DNA of 64,000 nucleotides from Telmatactis stephensoni (GCA_029948255.1 JALIZF010001778.1:496001-560000); one strand, 5' to 3'. Shown: positions 23,934 to 35,775, numbered from the stretch's first letter. Translations and numbers: made by a program. Notes: a model not told the origin generated them from the letters alone.

Positions 23934-24288
23934 TGCAACACCGCAGGAAAACGACTGCGCATGCGCGAGTTTTGGGGGCTTACGCAGGCTTACGTTAACA
24001 CATCCATGCCTTGCATCTTAACCACAGGAATCCCAAGCAAAATTTGTGAATCAGTTTTATCGATAGATTTTTCCATATCATATCTTTGAGCTTAATTTTG
24101 AGCATTGGTGCAAACAGGAAAGTACCTTGGCGCAAAAGGCAGGCGAAAGAGTACACTACAGTTTGGAGACTATAAACTTTAGCTTCATTGGCAGAGTTTC
24201 TCCCGGCAAAGTGCACGGCCGAAGTTTTTTTTATCGGAAGCGCTTCACTAGTCGCGCATGCGTAGTATATTATGCTGCGGTGTTGTAT
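23934..24288. mobile_element. MITE, CACCGCAG termini
   Basis: GCAACACCGCAG with the downstream CGCATGCGCGA is inverted at 24255-24288 (CGCGCATGCG ... CTGCGGTGTTG). The total is about 355 bp with imperfect arms. Confidence 0.5.
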
Positions 24289-24913
24289 CCGGTTTTCCAC
24301 AATGTTATGATCGATCTATCCCCTCCCCAACGTTCGGCAAATTGTTCTATCCCTTTTATCAGGTATCAGAGCTAGCTTTTCTCTTTTGACAAGGTCAGAT
24401 AATCAAGAAATAAAGTAATCCCTAATATCATTTTAAGAGTTAATCTATCCCTTTATATGAGTTGACATAAATTGTTGCTAATACTTGGGCGAATAAAGAA
24501 TGTTAACAGTTTAAATAATATGAATAAAAGAACAGAGCATTGAAAATTGAGCTTTGACTACCATGTTTTAACTCGTCGATTGCAAAATCCGTGAGATATT
24601 GTGGGGAGGAAGATATGCAAATGTATCATTTGATCACTCACTCACAAATTGTAAACTCTTGCCTTCTAAGAAGAAATGTATGTCGTTACCCTTATGGTCA
24701 CTTCATATCGAGATATAGCCTTTATACCTGAAATCCATATGTAAACTATCCATGTGGGATGGCTATTTCCACAACCTTGTTCCCAGAGCCCTCTCACATA
24801 GAGCGTACTTGGTATAATACGATACAACAAAGTAGCGAACACGCTGCAGTGTATAAAACCTGATACAAGAATATCTGATGTTCTGTTTTTACGTTTCATT
24901 GTTTAAAAATGCT

Positions 24914-25226
24914 AATATGTACTGCTCATTATCAGTGCTTGTCTTTTCACTAGTGACAATCATAAGCACAAGCAACATACGCAGACTCAGTAATGTACTG
25001 CTCATTAGTGGTGCTTGTCTTTTCACTAGTGACATAAGCATAAGCACAAGCAACATACACAGACTCAGTAATGTACTGCTCATTAGCAGTGCTTGTCTTT
25101 TCACTAGTGACATAAGCATAAGCACAGGCAACATGCACAGACTCAATAATGTACTGCTCATTAGCAGTGCTACTCTTTTTCACATCTATGAGATATAATA
25201 TAACTGCAGTCCTAAGAAACAAGGTG
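24914..25226. repeat. 78-bp tandem repeat, four copies
   Basis: Units start at 24914, 24992, 25070 and 25148 with ATGTACTGCTCATTA; each has GTGCTTGTCTTTTCACTAGTGACA except the shorter last unit. Because 78 is divisible by three, open frames cross it on both strands; the identical periodicity in several frames shows these are artefacts. Confidence 0.92.
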
Positions 25227-25264
25227 TGCCATTTAAGTTTTCTAACTGGCTGCTTTTCCACTAT

Positions 25265-25407
25265 TGCTGGGTTTCATCCATTCCTTTGGGAATTCAGAAG
25301 ACAATAGAGCGGTAGCCATGTTGGATGAACAAACAAGTGAAGCTAATGAGAAATCTTTTGTTGAAGTTCATCCAAGATGGCTGTCGTGATGTCACATGCA
25401 ACCCAAG
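25265..25407. mobile_element. MITE, TTGCTGG family (copy 1)
   Basis: TTGCTGGGTTTCATCC...GTAGCCATGTTGGATGAAC faces GTTCATCCAAGATGGCTGTC...GCAACCCAAGAA. The same architecture recurs at 34820-34968. Confidence 0.6.
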
Positions 25408-25411
25408 AATA

Positions 25412-25547
25412 GACCCCTTGCATATGACGTCAGAGCAGCTCAATCTAGGGGACAAAACAAAAGACTTTCGCTCTCTTGAGAATTAAAATTCATTGTTTTG
25501 TCCCCAAGATTGAGTTCAGAATTCCACCACACTGCAAAGGGTCTCTA
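25412..25547. mobile_element. MITE, TAGACCCCTTGCA termini
   Basis: TAGACCCCTTGCA and the inner CTCAATCTAGGGGACAAAAC are inverted on the right (GTTTTGTCCCCAAGATTGAG, TGCAAAGGGTCTCTA). Confidence 0.65.
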
Positions 25548-25738
25548 AATGAGAAGTCAGCATCCTTACAGACAATGGTCACTAGAATTATATAGACTTA
25601 ATTTTTAATAGCACTTGGAAAGAAATCCTAATAACTTCTGTTTGACATACGTGCCCAACACAAAACCAAATAGTTAGTCTCTACTTACAAATCAGGTCTC
25701 AGATTACGATGTGGGCTGCTATGTTACCACTGGGTCTA

Positions 25739-26220
25739 GTCCAGTCCCAAACTCTCTTTCTTGCCGCTCCAGGACTCGCGGAGAAAGAGAGTCCAGTATA
25801 ACTTGCATGCGCATGTGCAGAATGAGCCAATCAGATTAAAGTTTTATTTTGAGAGCTTGCAATATGCAAATGTCAGTGTTTGGTAGTGGTAGTGATGCGT
25901 ATCGAAAAATTCACAAATATGTCTTTCACAACTGTCCATCCGTAAATGGCCTGTAACTGCTCAAACTTTGGTAAAAGATTATAGTTGGTTTTTCCAAGTG
26001 CATAGCTCACTGAATCAATTAACAAATGGCTTTCCGAAATGAGACTGATATCGTGTATACAAAACACTTTCTTCTTCAGCCATCTTGAATCATTAGACGA
26101 CTTAAGGATTTGTAACCACACGATCGCGTGGTCACTAAGCTGACATGCGCATGCAAGTTATACTGGACTCTCTTTCTCCGCGAGTCCTGGAGCAGCAAGA
26201 AAGAGAGTCTGGGACTGGAC
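25739..26220. mobile_element. MITE with about 70-bp TIRs, TA-flanked
   Basis: GTCCAGTCCCAAACTCTCTT through GAGAAAGAGAGTCCAGTATA and the TTGCATGCGCATG block is inverted at 26150-26220. Each arm is itself a small palindrome (CTCTCTTTC ... GAAAGAGAG). TA flanks both ends. The - strand frame at 25873-26121 is not recognisable as a transposase. Confidence 0.72.
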
Positions 26221-26427
26221 TACACTAGGTCATGAACTGCGTCGTTTTGGTTGAAGCAAGCTGCTGATTGCCTGCTTGAACTTATTATAGAATACACATT
26301 TGTGTTTGTTCAAAAAATCTGAATTCTGGCTTGGAACCTATCTCACTTCTGTAGATGAAAACTCATTTATAGTTTCTTTTGTTTCTATTTAAACATGATT
26401 GTCATGTTTTGAATAAAACAAATTTAT

Positions 26428-27291
26428 CTATTTCTGATTCGATTCTTGATAGTACTTCTTGAAGTTTTCTTTTCTTCGTTTGGATTCCTCCATATTTTTG
26501 TACCTTCGTTCCTTTGACTGCAAGGAAAAATGTTTTTTTAAGCAAATTTGGCACACTGTCCCCAAATGGTACAGTTATGACAGTAATTTCAAAATAATGT
26601 TTTAAATAGATATAATGGCACAGTCACAGTAAGTTGTGGTAAGTTTCCCACTCGTATGTTCTGTAATGCTACTGGGAAATGCAGAAATAAAAATAATGCA
26701 GGAGTTAAAAATCATTCTCTACCTTACATGTATGTATGTACAAAATTACATGATACATAGAGAAAATAACAATTTTCAGTAAATATATATATGCAGATTA
26801 ATAAATTCAATAAATAAAAACTATTAAATACAACAGTTTTTTATTAGCTCTTCCCCCATTTATAAGTCTTCCAGGAGGACCAGTCCTTGTAAAAGGCAGG
26901 TTACCCTCGACTCTTTGCACTCGCTGTTAAAGGTATTTTTAGGAGACGACTGGGGACGAGTCAGAGATCAGACACACACAGCCAAACAAAAAATCATACC
27001 TCAGCTTTGAGACATCGCTGTAGATTTCTTTCAATCTCATTACATTTTCCTAGAAATTTTCCAAATCTGTGCTACAAATGTAATGACAACAAGAATCAAG
27101 AACAAGAACAAGAACATATAAACTGAGTAAATTATTATTGATGTTAAGCTTACTGAAATGTGTTCTATCAGATGGAAAAACAGAATTTACGAATAAAGAA
27201 TATAAACAACTACCTCTTCGTGGCACTTGTTCAGCATTTCAATCAGTTCTAAACACTTATCGTGAAGATGTGGTGCGAGCAAAGGGTGCAT
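26428..27291 (-). CDS. CMC2: COX assembly mitochondrial protein 2 homologue (twin CX9C)
   Basis: Three exons on the - strand: 27291-27214 (26 codons, ATG), 27071-27000 (24 codons) and 26517-26428 (29 codons plus TAG), all phase 0 with AG/GT borders; the total of 79 residues equals the usual CMC2 length. Exon 1 begins MHPLLAPHLHDKC, close to the family's MHPDLSPHLHT start. Two CX9C motifs are exact: C-LELIEMLNK-C in exon 1 and C-NEIERNLQR-C in exon 2, the four cysteines that form two disulphides after Mia40 import into the mitochondrial intermembrane space. Exon 3 is a lysine- and arginine-rich helical tail (SKERRYKNMEES...). CMC2 supports cytochrome c oxidase biogenesis with CMC1. No frameshift or missing cysteine is seen; the gene looks intact. 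Confidence 0.93.
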
Positions 27292-27507
27292 GATTACATA
27301 ATCGTCCAAAACAACACTTGACTGTTCAAAGGTGATCCAACTCGTCCGCCATTTTGTTTTGTACACAGGGAACCCAAGATTAATTGTTTGGAAACACAGG
27401 AAACCCAGACCAGAATTAAGGTCTGTTCCGTCGGACAAAATTTAAGGCGTAGGTGTTCGCGACTTCTTCCTAGGGCACTGCTCTCCATTTTATTGTAGTG
27501 ATAGAAT

Positions 27508-27560
27508 ATTGTCCCATACAGACCTCGCGCTCGGTAATTAACCCTTTAATATTTTTTATA
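27508..27560. mobile_element. Fragment of GACCTCG-type element
   Basis: CATACAGACCTCGCGCTCGG followed by TAATTAACCCTTTAATA matches the right arm of the element at 19470-19750. It lies about 220 bp upstream of the CMC2 start codon. Confidence 0.5.
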
Positions 27561-28129
27561 ATATTTATGAGTCCTGTCAGTTGCAGTTTATTCACGAAAA
27601 AAGTAACGCAAGGTGCAAGAGCGCGAGCATACGTAATTTGAACTACTCGATCGGTAAAAAAATTAAAATTGCCAGATTTGACATGCGAAAAATAATAATC
27701 CGCCATATTTGTTTGCATTTTAGCCTTGGCTCATTATAGATTTTCGCTTCCTGATTGGTTGTAGCTTGCGTTCTATAAACCATTTTCAAGTTGCAGGACC
27801 ATGACACACATAATTTGTTACTAAAATCTTTGCAGAAAGTAAAAGCCAGTTATACTTTTCGCGCAACAAACTAAAAATGAAAATTTCAAGTCGCGCAAGG
27901 GGATGGTAGACGTGAAAAAAGCTGGTGCAACTTCCAACATTTTTTTCGTGTGATAAGTTGCAAGAAAAATTGCTTAACTTTAATTTATATAATAGTTATT
28001 TATTTAACAACCAGCTGGTTAAGAGATTAAATTATTCAGATCTAAGGGAACGAGATGGGACATATCGCTTTACAAGTTCACTAAGATATGAAGGAGCACA
28101 GTCATATAAGGCTCTGAAAGTAAGTAAGA

Positions 28130-28570
28130 GTATTTTAGAGGTTTTTTCAGGCTAAAATCGCATGGCTAACGAGCTTTTTCGAATGCTGCTCCTGAGTTAT
28201 GGAACAGCATTCCTTCAGACATCAGACAATGTCTGGATATTTCTTATTTTAAGCGCGAGCTTAAAACTTCTCTTTTTAAAAAGGTATACAGTATATTAAT
28301 TAATTTTCTATTTAACTTTTAATTAACATACTTTTTAAAATTTTAATCTAAACTGAAATCAAAGTCGTTTTTGTGCCAATCATGTAATGCTTGTATATGT
28401 ATATATATATTTTACAAAACAAAGAAAAATCTGATTGCATTGATAAATTTAAAATTTATAATCACTTTTTTACCTTTTTAAACTTGGGTTTAGCAAAGCG
28501 TTGTTGAACTTTCGGATATTGATGCTATATAAAATACTTTTTATTATTTTATCATTATTATTGTACAAAT
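28130..28570 (+). mobile_element. Non-LTR retrotransposon 3' end (5'-truncated)
   Basis: In one + frame near 28165-28290 the translation contains RSFSNAAPELWNSIPSDIRQ followed by LKTSLFKK, the standard C-terminus of CR1/L2-like reverse transcriptases. An AT-rich 3' region with TTATTATT words follows to about 28570. No catalytic motifs remain. Confidence 0.7.
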
Positions 28571-31230
28571 TTTGTCCAATCAACAGCGTTCAAAACAAAA
28601 CTAAGAGACGCTTCCAATCTGTCAAGTTCCCACATGATATTAAAACTTAGGAAAGCTTTCATGAAAAGGGAATCAGATATTTTAAAATAAAATAGAAACA
28701 AATGCGATAACTGTTGAAGTTATGGAAGATTTTCATGTTTTAACCAATGAGATGGACGGTTAAAACAATACCATATCACCACCTTTCCGCATTCCTTGCC
28801 GTTTGCTTGACTAGAAGTGTTTGGGCCTTCGCCCAGTCATTCATAAAACGTTCGCTTTTACGTACATGCGACTGCACTCTTTTGCTAAAAATCTCATTCG
28901 AATAACAGAAGGGAAAAGTTTTTGATAGTTTTCAGGAACATTATCTTGCTGCGACATAAAGAATGAAAAGTTTCACACATTCTTTTTATTTGCAGATAAA
29001 ACATAAAAGGCACGCGCGTGCACGATTTTCCCGTCTAACAACTTTGTTATTGACCAATCAGAAAGCGCTCTAAAACACACCTACAAAATTGTGTGCTTTT
29101 GATTGGTCAAAAATCATTTGACTGACCACGTGATATCAAATACATATTTCAATGAAGAAGAAATTTGAATTCAAACTGCAGCGATACCAAAGGTAAGTAA
29201 AACTGAAATGTTTTTACTCAAGATTCTTTGAGGATTTTTCAATTTTGGAAACTAGACAGTAGTGTAATTGCTATTACTAGCCAATATTTGTGTTTTTGTA
29301 AAGACAAAACTGTTATAAAAGCGAGTTAAATTGTATTTAAACTGCAACTGAGATGTGCATGTACCGAAGAATTCGATACTCTTGTTGAAATGATGTCGAA
29401 ACGTTAGAGCTGTGAGAGTTTAGACGCGTTTTGCTTTGCTACTTGCAAGTTTTTATTAGGCCGAGACTGCTTTAGAATTCAATTCAAGACTTCAAAAAGT
29501 CCCTGGCCTAGCAGAATCTTATACAGCGGGAATAGTTGAAGTGCCATTCAGTTACTTCCCTGAAACTTGCCGTTTTTAGTCGAATGACTAAAGAAGGAAG
29601 ACTAACGCTACGGAAACATGTTTCAGAGAAGAAGTTTCAACCTCATGTTTTATATTAAATAGCTGGGGGTAAAAAGATTACTGTCTAAACCACCGAGACT
29701 GAGCTGAAATCCTTGTGCTCGCTGCAATGTTTGCAAATTAACAAATTTTATCAACTATTAATTAATCAATTGTTTTCCACATTTTTCTAGCTGCAATGAC
29801 AAACGAAGACCACCAGGGTTAGTATGCGCAACAGACCTCGGGTAAACCAAATTCTAGGATAATTTTTCTAATCAGTCGTTTATTTGGCTGTATTTGTTGA
29901 CTTCCTCGAGGTTCTGCTTGTGTTGTGTGAGTGTGGAGAGGTGTTAACTAGTAAATTAAAGCAACTCACAACAAAAATTCATATTTTAAATCATTTAAAA
30001 TATGAACTAGAAATGGATTCTTTTTACTTGTGACGAATTAAATTGTCCTTATCGCTTTTCGTTCAGTGTTGTTATATGTTCATATTTGTTTCAACGTTGT
30101 TTTGTGCCTGCGAAATCAGACGCCCCTCATGGCCTGCACTCGTCTGTTTGCTTGCAAATATGGCGTGTCATGTCGGGCGCCTGTTGGCTGCAAGCTGTGT
30201 TGGTGGTGTTTTGTAAACCTGTCTGTGTGTGTTGCTGCTGATGCATTGTTTTCATTCTCGTTTTGGCTTGTAGTCACAAGTGAAAGGGTCCATTTCATCT
30301 AGTAGTCTAATTAAACTAAAAGTATGAAAATTTCAATTAGAATTAGCTAGGGCTAGGAGGATCCATGATTAATACATGGAACCAGCGACGAGTTGCATTG
30401 CAGCAAGCTACCACTTATAAAATAGGTCGGATTTATTAGCTTTTACCGGCCATTTCGGCGGCCGGGGTCAATTGGCCTGCTTAGGTTAGTTTTCAATAAA
30501 TACTTAGGCCTACGAGAGGAACACGTTGGATCAACGATCGATGGAATGGACCTGACCGACCTTACTCTCAACTTGAGAGACCTCCCTTGTAGTCTGAGTC
30601 TGTGTCGTGATCTTTAGATGTAGAGTTCGACCATTATAGTTGTTAACTGATCGGTCTACATACAACGCATACACCTAAACTACAGCGCATAGGGCGCTTA
30701 GATTTCTGGCGTCTTAGGTCTTAGGATTAGCGCTGGTCAGGCTGCAATGTCGGTCGGTACGCGCAACTACTTTTACGTTTTTATTCCTGACTATCCCCAC
30801 CCTCCCCCACGCCCCAGTCCACTGTTGTGCGTGCCGACGGTAATGGTCGTACTCTACATTAGCTTCACCCAAATTTAGCTTTGATCAGATTTGTTTTGGC
30901 CCGGCCTAATCCAACGTAAATGACATGGTTTGTCACAAATTGTGATACCATTGCATTTGCACCTTCTCCGTTTCAGCCAAGTCTACCAAGAACAACCAAA
31001 CTGGGTTGCGACGACGAGTATTCAAGTACCATAGCTTTTTTATTTAAAGTGGTAGCTTTAGATAAGGAATTTAGGATTGAAATTTTGGCTGATTGGCAGT
31101 ACTTGCATCATTATCATCAATTTAAATATACGACAAAAGACGAGTTTTTGCACTTGAATTTTGTTGTTTTCTATATTTTGGAGTGGATGGCAGAACTTGC
31201 GCTGTGATCCTGGCTCCTTCAGTTCGCACT
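28571..31230. other. Unresolved region with weak splice-like segments
   Basis: Possible exon starts with clean donors occur at 29152-29194 (ATG then CAAAG/GTAAGT) and about 29791-29817 (ATGACAAACGAAG.. then GTTAGT), and an acceptor at about 30978. They cannot be linked into a convincing protein. A partial inverted repeat around TTGACCAATCAGAAAG lies at 29050-29120. Overlapping + and - frames at 30066-30302 show no recognisable domain. Confidence 0.2.
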
Positions 31231-31231
31231 G

Positions 31232-31340
31232 AAAAGTCCTTTTCTTGTTTTTGATTTTTGATTTTTGTTTTTTGTTTTTTGATTTTTGTTTTTTGATTTT
31301 TGTTTTTTGATTTTTGTTTTTTGTTTTTGTTGTTTTGTTT
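31232..31340. repeat. T-rich minisatellite (GATTTTTGTTTTTT)n
   Basis: About seven imperfect units. The Lys/Gln/Asn-rich - strand frame across it is an artefact. Confidence 0.85.
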
Positions 31341-31668
31341 TTTTCCTGATCTTTTCTCGTAGGTTTTTTTTCTAGGATAGGTCTAGGATTAGGTATGTGT
31401 TTCCGGCCCGGTCCACTCGGGACCAGCTTCCCCGTTCTGAATTCCACGAGTTGAATTTCTTTAAAAACATTTAAGGCGAGTTGGACTCGTTAAAGACCAG
31501 TTGGACTTCTTCAGACTTGTAGGGTAATTTCTTCAGACAAATTGGTTTACAGATTTTCCAGAATTCATAGGCGTATCTTATCAACTGGCTTCATGCACGA
31601 GACTTCATCACAAACTTTGGATTGACCAAAGGCAACCATAATATAACTTTAATGTAAACATTCACTGT

Positions 31669-31890
31669 GTTTCCGGCAATGTGTGTGAGTGAGTGTGAAC
31701 CATAGATATACATGTATTGGATGTTATGATTATCTGTTGATTTAGGTAGGGGAATAAAATTAAATTGGGGAAATATCAGGCTGTAATGTAGATACTGACT
31801 GCATGTGTTTCCGGCAGTGTGTATGAGTGGGCGTGCACCATAGATTGACTGTGTTTTCGGCAATGTGTGTGAATGAGTGTGAACCATAGC
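31669..31890. repeat. Dispersed direct repeat, three copies of a 38-bp unit
   Basis: TGTTTCCGGCAATGTGTGTG...GTGAACCATAG begins at about 31669, 31807 and 31851 with a few substitutions; spacer lengths differ. Confidence 0.75.
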
Positions 31891-32249
31891 TGTGACTTAT
31901 GGGGAAATATCGGCCTCCATGGGGCAATATAATGGCTTGAATGTACACATAACATTGACGCATTGGGTTGGTTTACTTCTGATAACGATTTTACTTTGCC
32001 TTTTTTATTCAATTTTTCAACCATGTAATGTATTGTAACCGAACCACAATCACACAATCACACGCAAAATTAAAGCGTGAATAAAGTTTATCTTTTGCTG
32101 TTCTTGGTGTCATTTACTCATTATTTCTATCTGTGATTTAACAATTTCATTTGCAGCATTGGTATTATGTCTTATGCCGGCGACGCTTTTATTGACATTG
32201 ATTATTTATTTTGTGTACATACATTTCATTGATATATTTGTTTACTTGT

Positions 32250-32386
32250 AGAGCGATAACACTTAAACCGTGAAATAACTTAGTAACTAAATAGAGACAA
32301 ACCCTTTGTTTTCTATTGTTTCATGAGTACTATTTGAACTTTTTAGTTAGTGCTTGTTTCACGGTTTTAGTGCTATCGCTCTATCG
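32250..32386. mobile_element. Short MITE, about 27-bp TIRs
   Basis: AGAGCGATAACACTTAAACC at 32252 is inverted at 32355-32384 (GGTTTTAGTGCTATCGCTCT). Confidence 0.7.
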
Positions 32387-32504
32387 ACTAACAATATATA
32401 GAGTTCAAAAAGTGAACCCAATGAAACACAAAACTGAGGCGAAATCGATATTTCGTCTTCCTCCCTAGCTTGTTCATCTGCTTTTATTTCTGATTTATCA
32501 AGTA

Positions 32505-33260
32505 GCGTTTCATGGATTTAGTATTTGAACTCTACATCTTTTTCAGCTTTACTAACACATTTTCCTTTTAATTAGTAATCTTTCAGTTGTTTTCAACGTT
32601 TTTACCAACGCGTTTTCCTGGTTCAGGTTTTACTTATATTTTCCCTTTTCTTTTTCAGCTGTTTGCAACGTTTCTCTATTCTTCCTTTTCCATTTAGGAT
32701 TTTTTCCCGTCTTGTATTTCTAATTTGATTTACTAACACGCCATAGAGTCCAAGAACTCTATCTATGAACCATAACAGTAACTAAATTTCCAACTTTTTT
32801 CTAACGTTATGCATATGAGTTTTTTCTCGTTTGGCTATAAATAAACGATTTCTGCATTATCAAGTGATGTTTCATGGATTTAGTATTTGAACTCTATACC
32901 TCTTTCAGCTTTTACTAACACATTTTGCTTTAGTATATCTTTCAGTAGATTCTACTTATCCTTTCCCTTTTCTATTTTAGGTGTTTGCAGCGTTGCTCAT
33001 TATCATTTTCCTTTAGATTTAGATTCTTTTGTGGTTTTTCTTATTTGATCTAACACACCATAGAGACCAAAACTCAATCCACAAAACACGAGTGACTAAA
33101 TCTACAACGTTTTTTCTAACGCAACCGTATATAGCTATCAGTAAAACAGTGGATTCTTTTGCCATAATGCATTCCACAGTTATATGTTTCGTGGATTTAG
33201 TATTTGAACTCTACATCTCTTTCAGGGTTACTAACATTTTTTTCTTGCCGAGTATTTTTT
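32505..33260 (+). repeat. Tandem repeat, 320-360-bp unit, three copies
   Basis: The phrase TTTCATGGATTTAGTATTTG, then AACTCTACATCTCTTTCAG, recurs at about 32508, 32869 and 33190. A CACCATAGAG(T/A)CCA block recurs at about 32741 and 33056. Units contain acceptor-like CAG followed by TGTTTGCAACG, the same start as the real-looking exon at 33808. Confidence 0.75.
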
Positions 33261-33807
33261 CAGTTGTGTTCAACGTTTGTTTGATGACTACTGGGTGTTC
33301 GTGTTTCCCGGTGTTTTCCGAGACGATTTGCAACGACAATTTTCCTGGCAATTTAAATTTACGAGAAAATATGGTGCCAAAACGCGAAAATTTGTCAAAT
33401 TGTTTAGAAACTTCTGTCATAATTTATCATTCCAGATGTTTGCAACTGAACAAGGAGTTCCCAATATGAGAATGGAAGCATTTGGTGATGTGACGGCTTT
33501 TCGACCAAAGAGAAGATATAATTTCACTTTACTTCCGTTTCTTTCTTTTCTTTTCTTTTTTTCTTCTTCAATCATTTTCATTTGAACTATTTTGATAAAA
33601 TTAAACTAAATCAAATAAAAAACAAAATACAATAAAGTAAAAAAATGCTGATAAACTTTTGATAAAAAAGAAATAACTTTTTTAACATGGGCGTCGGAGA
33701 CCATACCATCACGTACAACTTTGTCTGTCATCATCTATTCTTTCCATCTTGATTCTTTCCATTTCTTCTCAACTACTTTACCGTAAGTGATTTCTTTATC
33801 GTTTCAG

Positions 33808-34273
33808 ATGTTTGCAACTTGAGAAGTTTCAGCACGTATTCTTCGATCTCTGTTGGGCACTTACAAGATCATTGGTCTTCATCTGCTGTTGATTTTTGTC
33901 CAGGATTCCAAGGTAGTGTGTTGAGATTTGAAACGAGACGCTAATTATGGAGATTTCATTATTAGCGTCTAATCTCAACACAGGAAAACAAAAGTACTTT
34001 TAATCAATTAAAATTGATTCATGTATTCATTTACGATTCTTAAAAGCCGGGCTCCCTGTGGTCACATGTCTAATTATGTATTTCTTTCGTTTCGATTCAG
34101 GTGGTGATTATCGAACGATGTCATTTCCAGCCCTAACGTCCTGCGTATTGTGCGTAAAAGATCGTCCTAGTCAACATATGGTCAAGTGTCCAAAGTGGGC
34201 AAATCTGGCTCGAGAGGATCCAAGAGGAGCCGACATCAATCAAGGACAACTCGTTTTGGAATTTTTTGAATAA
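33808..34273 (+). CDS. Unknown protein, last two exons (partial)
   Basis: Exon 33808-33912 follows a TTTCAG acceptor and ends CCAAG/GTAGTG; exon 34101-34273 follows GATTCAG and ends in TAA. Phases match (1 to 1) and give about 91 residues ending QLVLEFFE. Four cysteines in the last exon and the preceding one (VCN, SCVLC, VKCPKW) could form a small metal or disulphide cluster. I do not recognise a family. Upstream exons are not identified; the candidates share the first exon's acceptor and VCN start (see the tandem repeat). A hairpin MITE fills most of the intron. Confidence 0.4.
33915..33983. mobile_element. Hairpin MITE
   Basis: GTGTTGAGATT...AGACGCTAAT and ATTAGCGTCTAATCTCAACAC fold back with a loop of about 17 bp, just inside the intron of the partial gene. 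Confidence 0.65.
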
Positions 34274-34307
34274 ATTTGAAAACTCGTCTATTTTCTTTGT
34301 TTTCGGG

Positions 34308-34425
34308 GCTACTACTTCATGTATGAAATGGAACTATTCAAGTAACACTCGACTCTGTAACTCGGTGGAATTTTTATTTTACGTAACTTGAATGGTGTCA
34401 TTTCATGGGGTCATACATGAAGTAC
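34308..34425. mobile_element. Foldback MITE
   Basis: CTACTTCATGTATGAAATGG and CAAGTAAC are inverted on the right (GTAACTTGAATGG ... CATACATGAAGTA). It begins about 35 bp downstream of the stop codon of the partial gene, so it may lie in its 3' UTR. Confidence 0.6.
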
Positions 34426-34819
34426 TAACCTTTTTCGCGCCTTAGAAACTAAATGCGCCGTGTTGGTGTGGACGGAACTGTACCATAGCAAAAAAGATGC
34501 CATTCCAAATTCGTCTTGAGTGTTGATCAGAGACTAAGAGTATGTTTACACTAAGGTAGGACTACCCAAATACTAAGGTGGTTTAACCCTTTTGTTGTCT
34601 TTTCTGATGGTAGATATTCCTTCGGCTAGAGTCGCTCTTTCCTAGTGTAAGCATGTTCCATGTTACTGGCATTTTCAACTTCGATAAGATTTTTGTACAA
34701 TGGCGGCGGTCTTACAGAACATTAAACTGTAGTAATTTTACCATTAACAATGGCTGCTGACAAGTTAATCATTGTTAATTAAGGGTGTGCTACCTATAGG
34801 TTATTGTTCTGTGACTGTA

Positions 34820-34968
34820 TTGCTGGTTTTCAATCATTCCCTTGAGAGTCAAAATATAAAAGAGTGGCAGCCATGTTGGTTGAATGAACAAGAGACACTA
34901 ATGAGCACTCTTTTGTTGAAGTTCAACCAAGATGGCCGCCGTGACGTCAATTGAAAGCCAGCAATAGC
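34820..34968. mobile_element. MITE, TTGCTGG family (copy 2)
   Basis: TTGCTGGTTTTCAATCATTC ... GGCAGCCATGTTGGTTGAA faces TTCAACCAAGATGGCCGCCG ... GAAAGCCAGCAA. Same layout as 25265-25407. Confidence 0.65.
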
Positions 34969-34989
34969 CAATGTTTACAACCAAGAATA

Positions 34990-35480
34990 AGAATGAGATA
35001 ACTACAGTTAAATGTTCTGTGACCCTGGCCATTGGAACATTTTAACTGCAGTTATCTTGCTCTTATAATTAACATTGGTTGTCACCATAGTAACCATGGT
35101 CAAAGGTGAGTGTGGTATAGTTTTTTATGTTCGGACGAGACCGGAGGCACTGGTTACCAACTGTTGACAACCCATGTTGAGGGTGAACTACAGTGAAGTG
35201 TTCTGATAAGATCGCGACAACATTGGAACATTTAACTGTACTTATCTCTCCCTTAGTAACAGTTGTTACCATGGTAACCATTGTTAAAGGTGGGTTAACG
35301 ATAGTCTGATTTACATGACAACCGCCGGCCATAAAACGTTTGTCGTATAAATTGGACTTGTAGTTAAATGTTCTGATGTGACCGCGGCCATTAGAACATT
35401 TAACTATACTTAACACACTTTTAACAATGGTTACCATGACAACTGTTGGTAAGGGAAATATAACCACAGTTAAAAGTTCT
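34990..35480. repeat. Array of three related hairpins
   Basis: Three units (about 34996, 35186 and 35350) each have ACAGTTAAATGTTCTG-like sequence, a GC-rich tip with GGCCATT or similar, then the inverse GAACATTTAACTG, followed by a second palindrome around CCATGGTAACC. Spacing is about 165-190 bp. Each unit can fold separately. Confidence 0.7.
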
Positions 35481-35532
35481 CTCACTTTTTTTCCAATGGT
35501 CACTTACGACTATACGTTTTGATTCATGCCGA

Positions 35533-35775
35533 GTATTCGTACATAACTGTCCATGTTCAAGGCAATGACGGACTGTTATTACTTGCGCCGTAGCTATTTG
35601 TACATGGAATAATCAAACTAAAATGCTAAATTAAAAAAATGACTATAAAAATAAACAAATATAAATTAAATTGATAAAATTAAATATATCCTAACTAATA
35701 TCATTCCATGTACAAATAGCTCGCGCAAGTAACGTTATTCCATCGCTATCCTGAAAATGGACAATTATGTCCAAA
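35533..35775. mobile_element. MITE with about 75-bp imperfect TIRs
   Basis: ATAACTGTCCAT ... TAGCTATTTGTACATGGAAT is inverted at 35702-35775 (ATTCCATGTACAAATAGCT ... TGGACAATTATG). Confidence 0.65.

Noticed and set aside
24914..25226. CRISPR-like array
   Set aside because: Direct tandem 78-bp repeat without unique spacers, in a eukaryotic context.
24878..25261. Repeated-peptide frames on both strands
   Set aside because: A 78-bp tandem repeat divisible by three gives open frames in several frames at once; no start context or domain.
29152..31040. Chain of small exon candidates (29152, 29791, 30978)
   Set aside because: Individual splice sites look good but the phases give different, short products depending on the start chosen; none resembles a protein I know.
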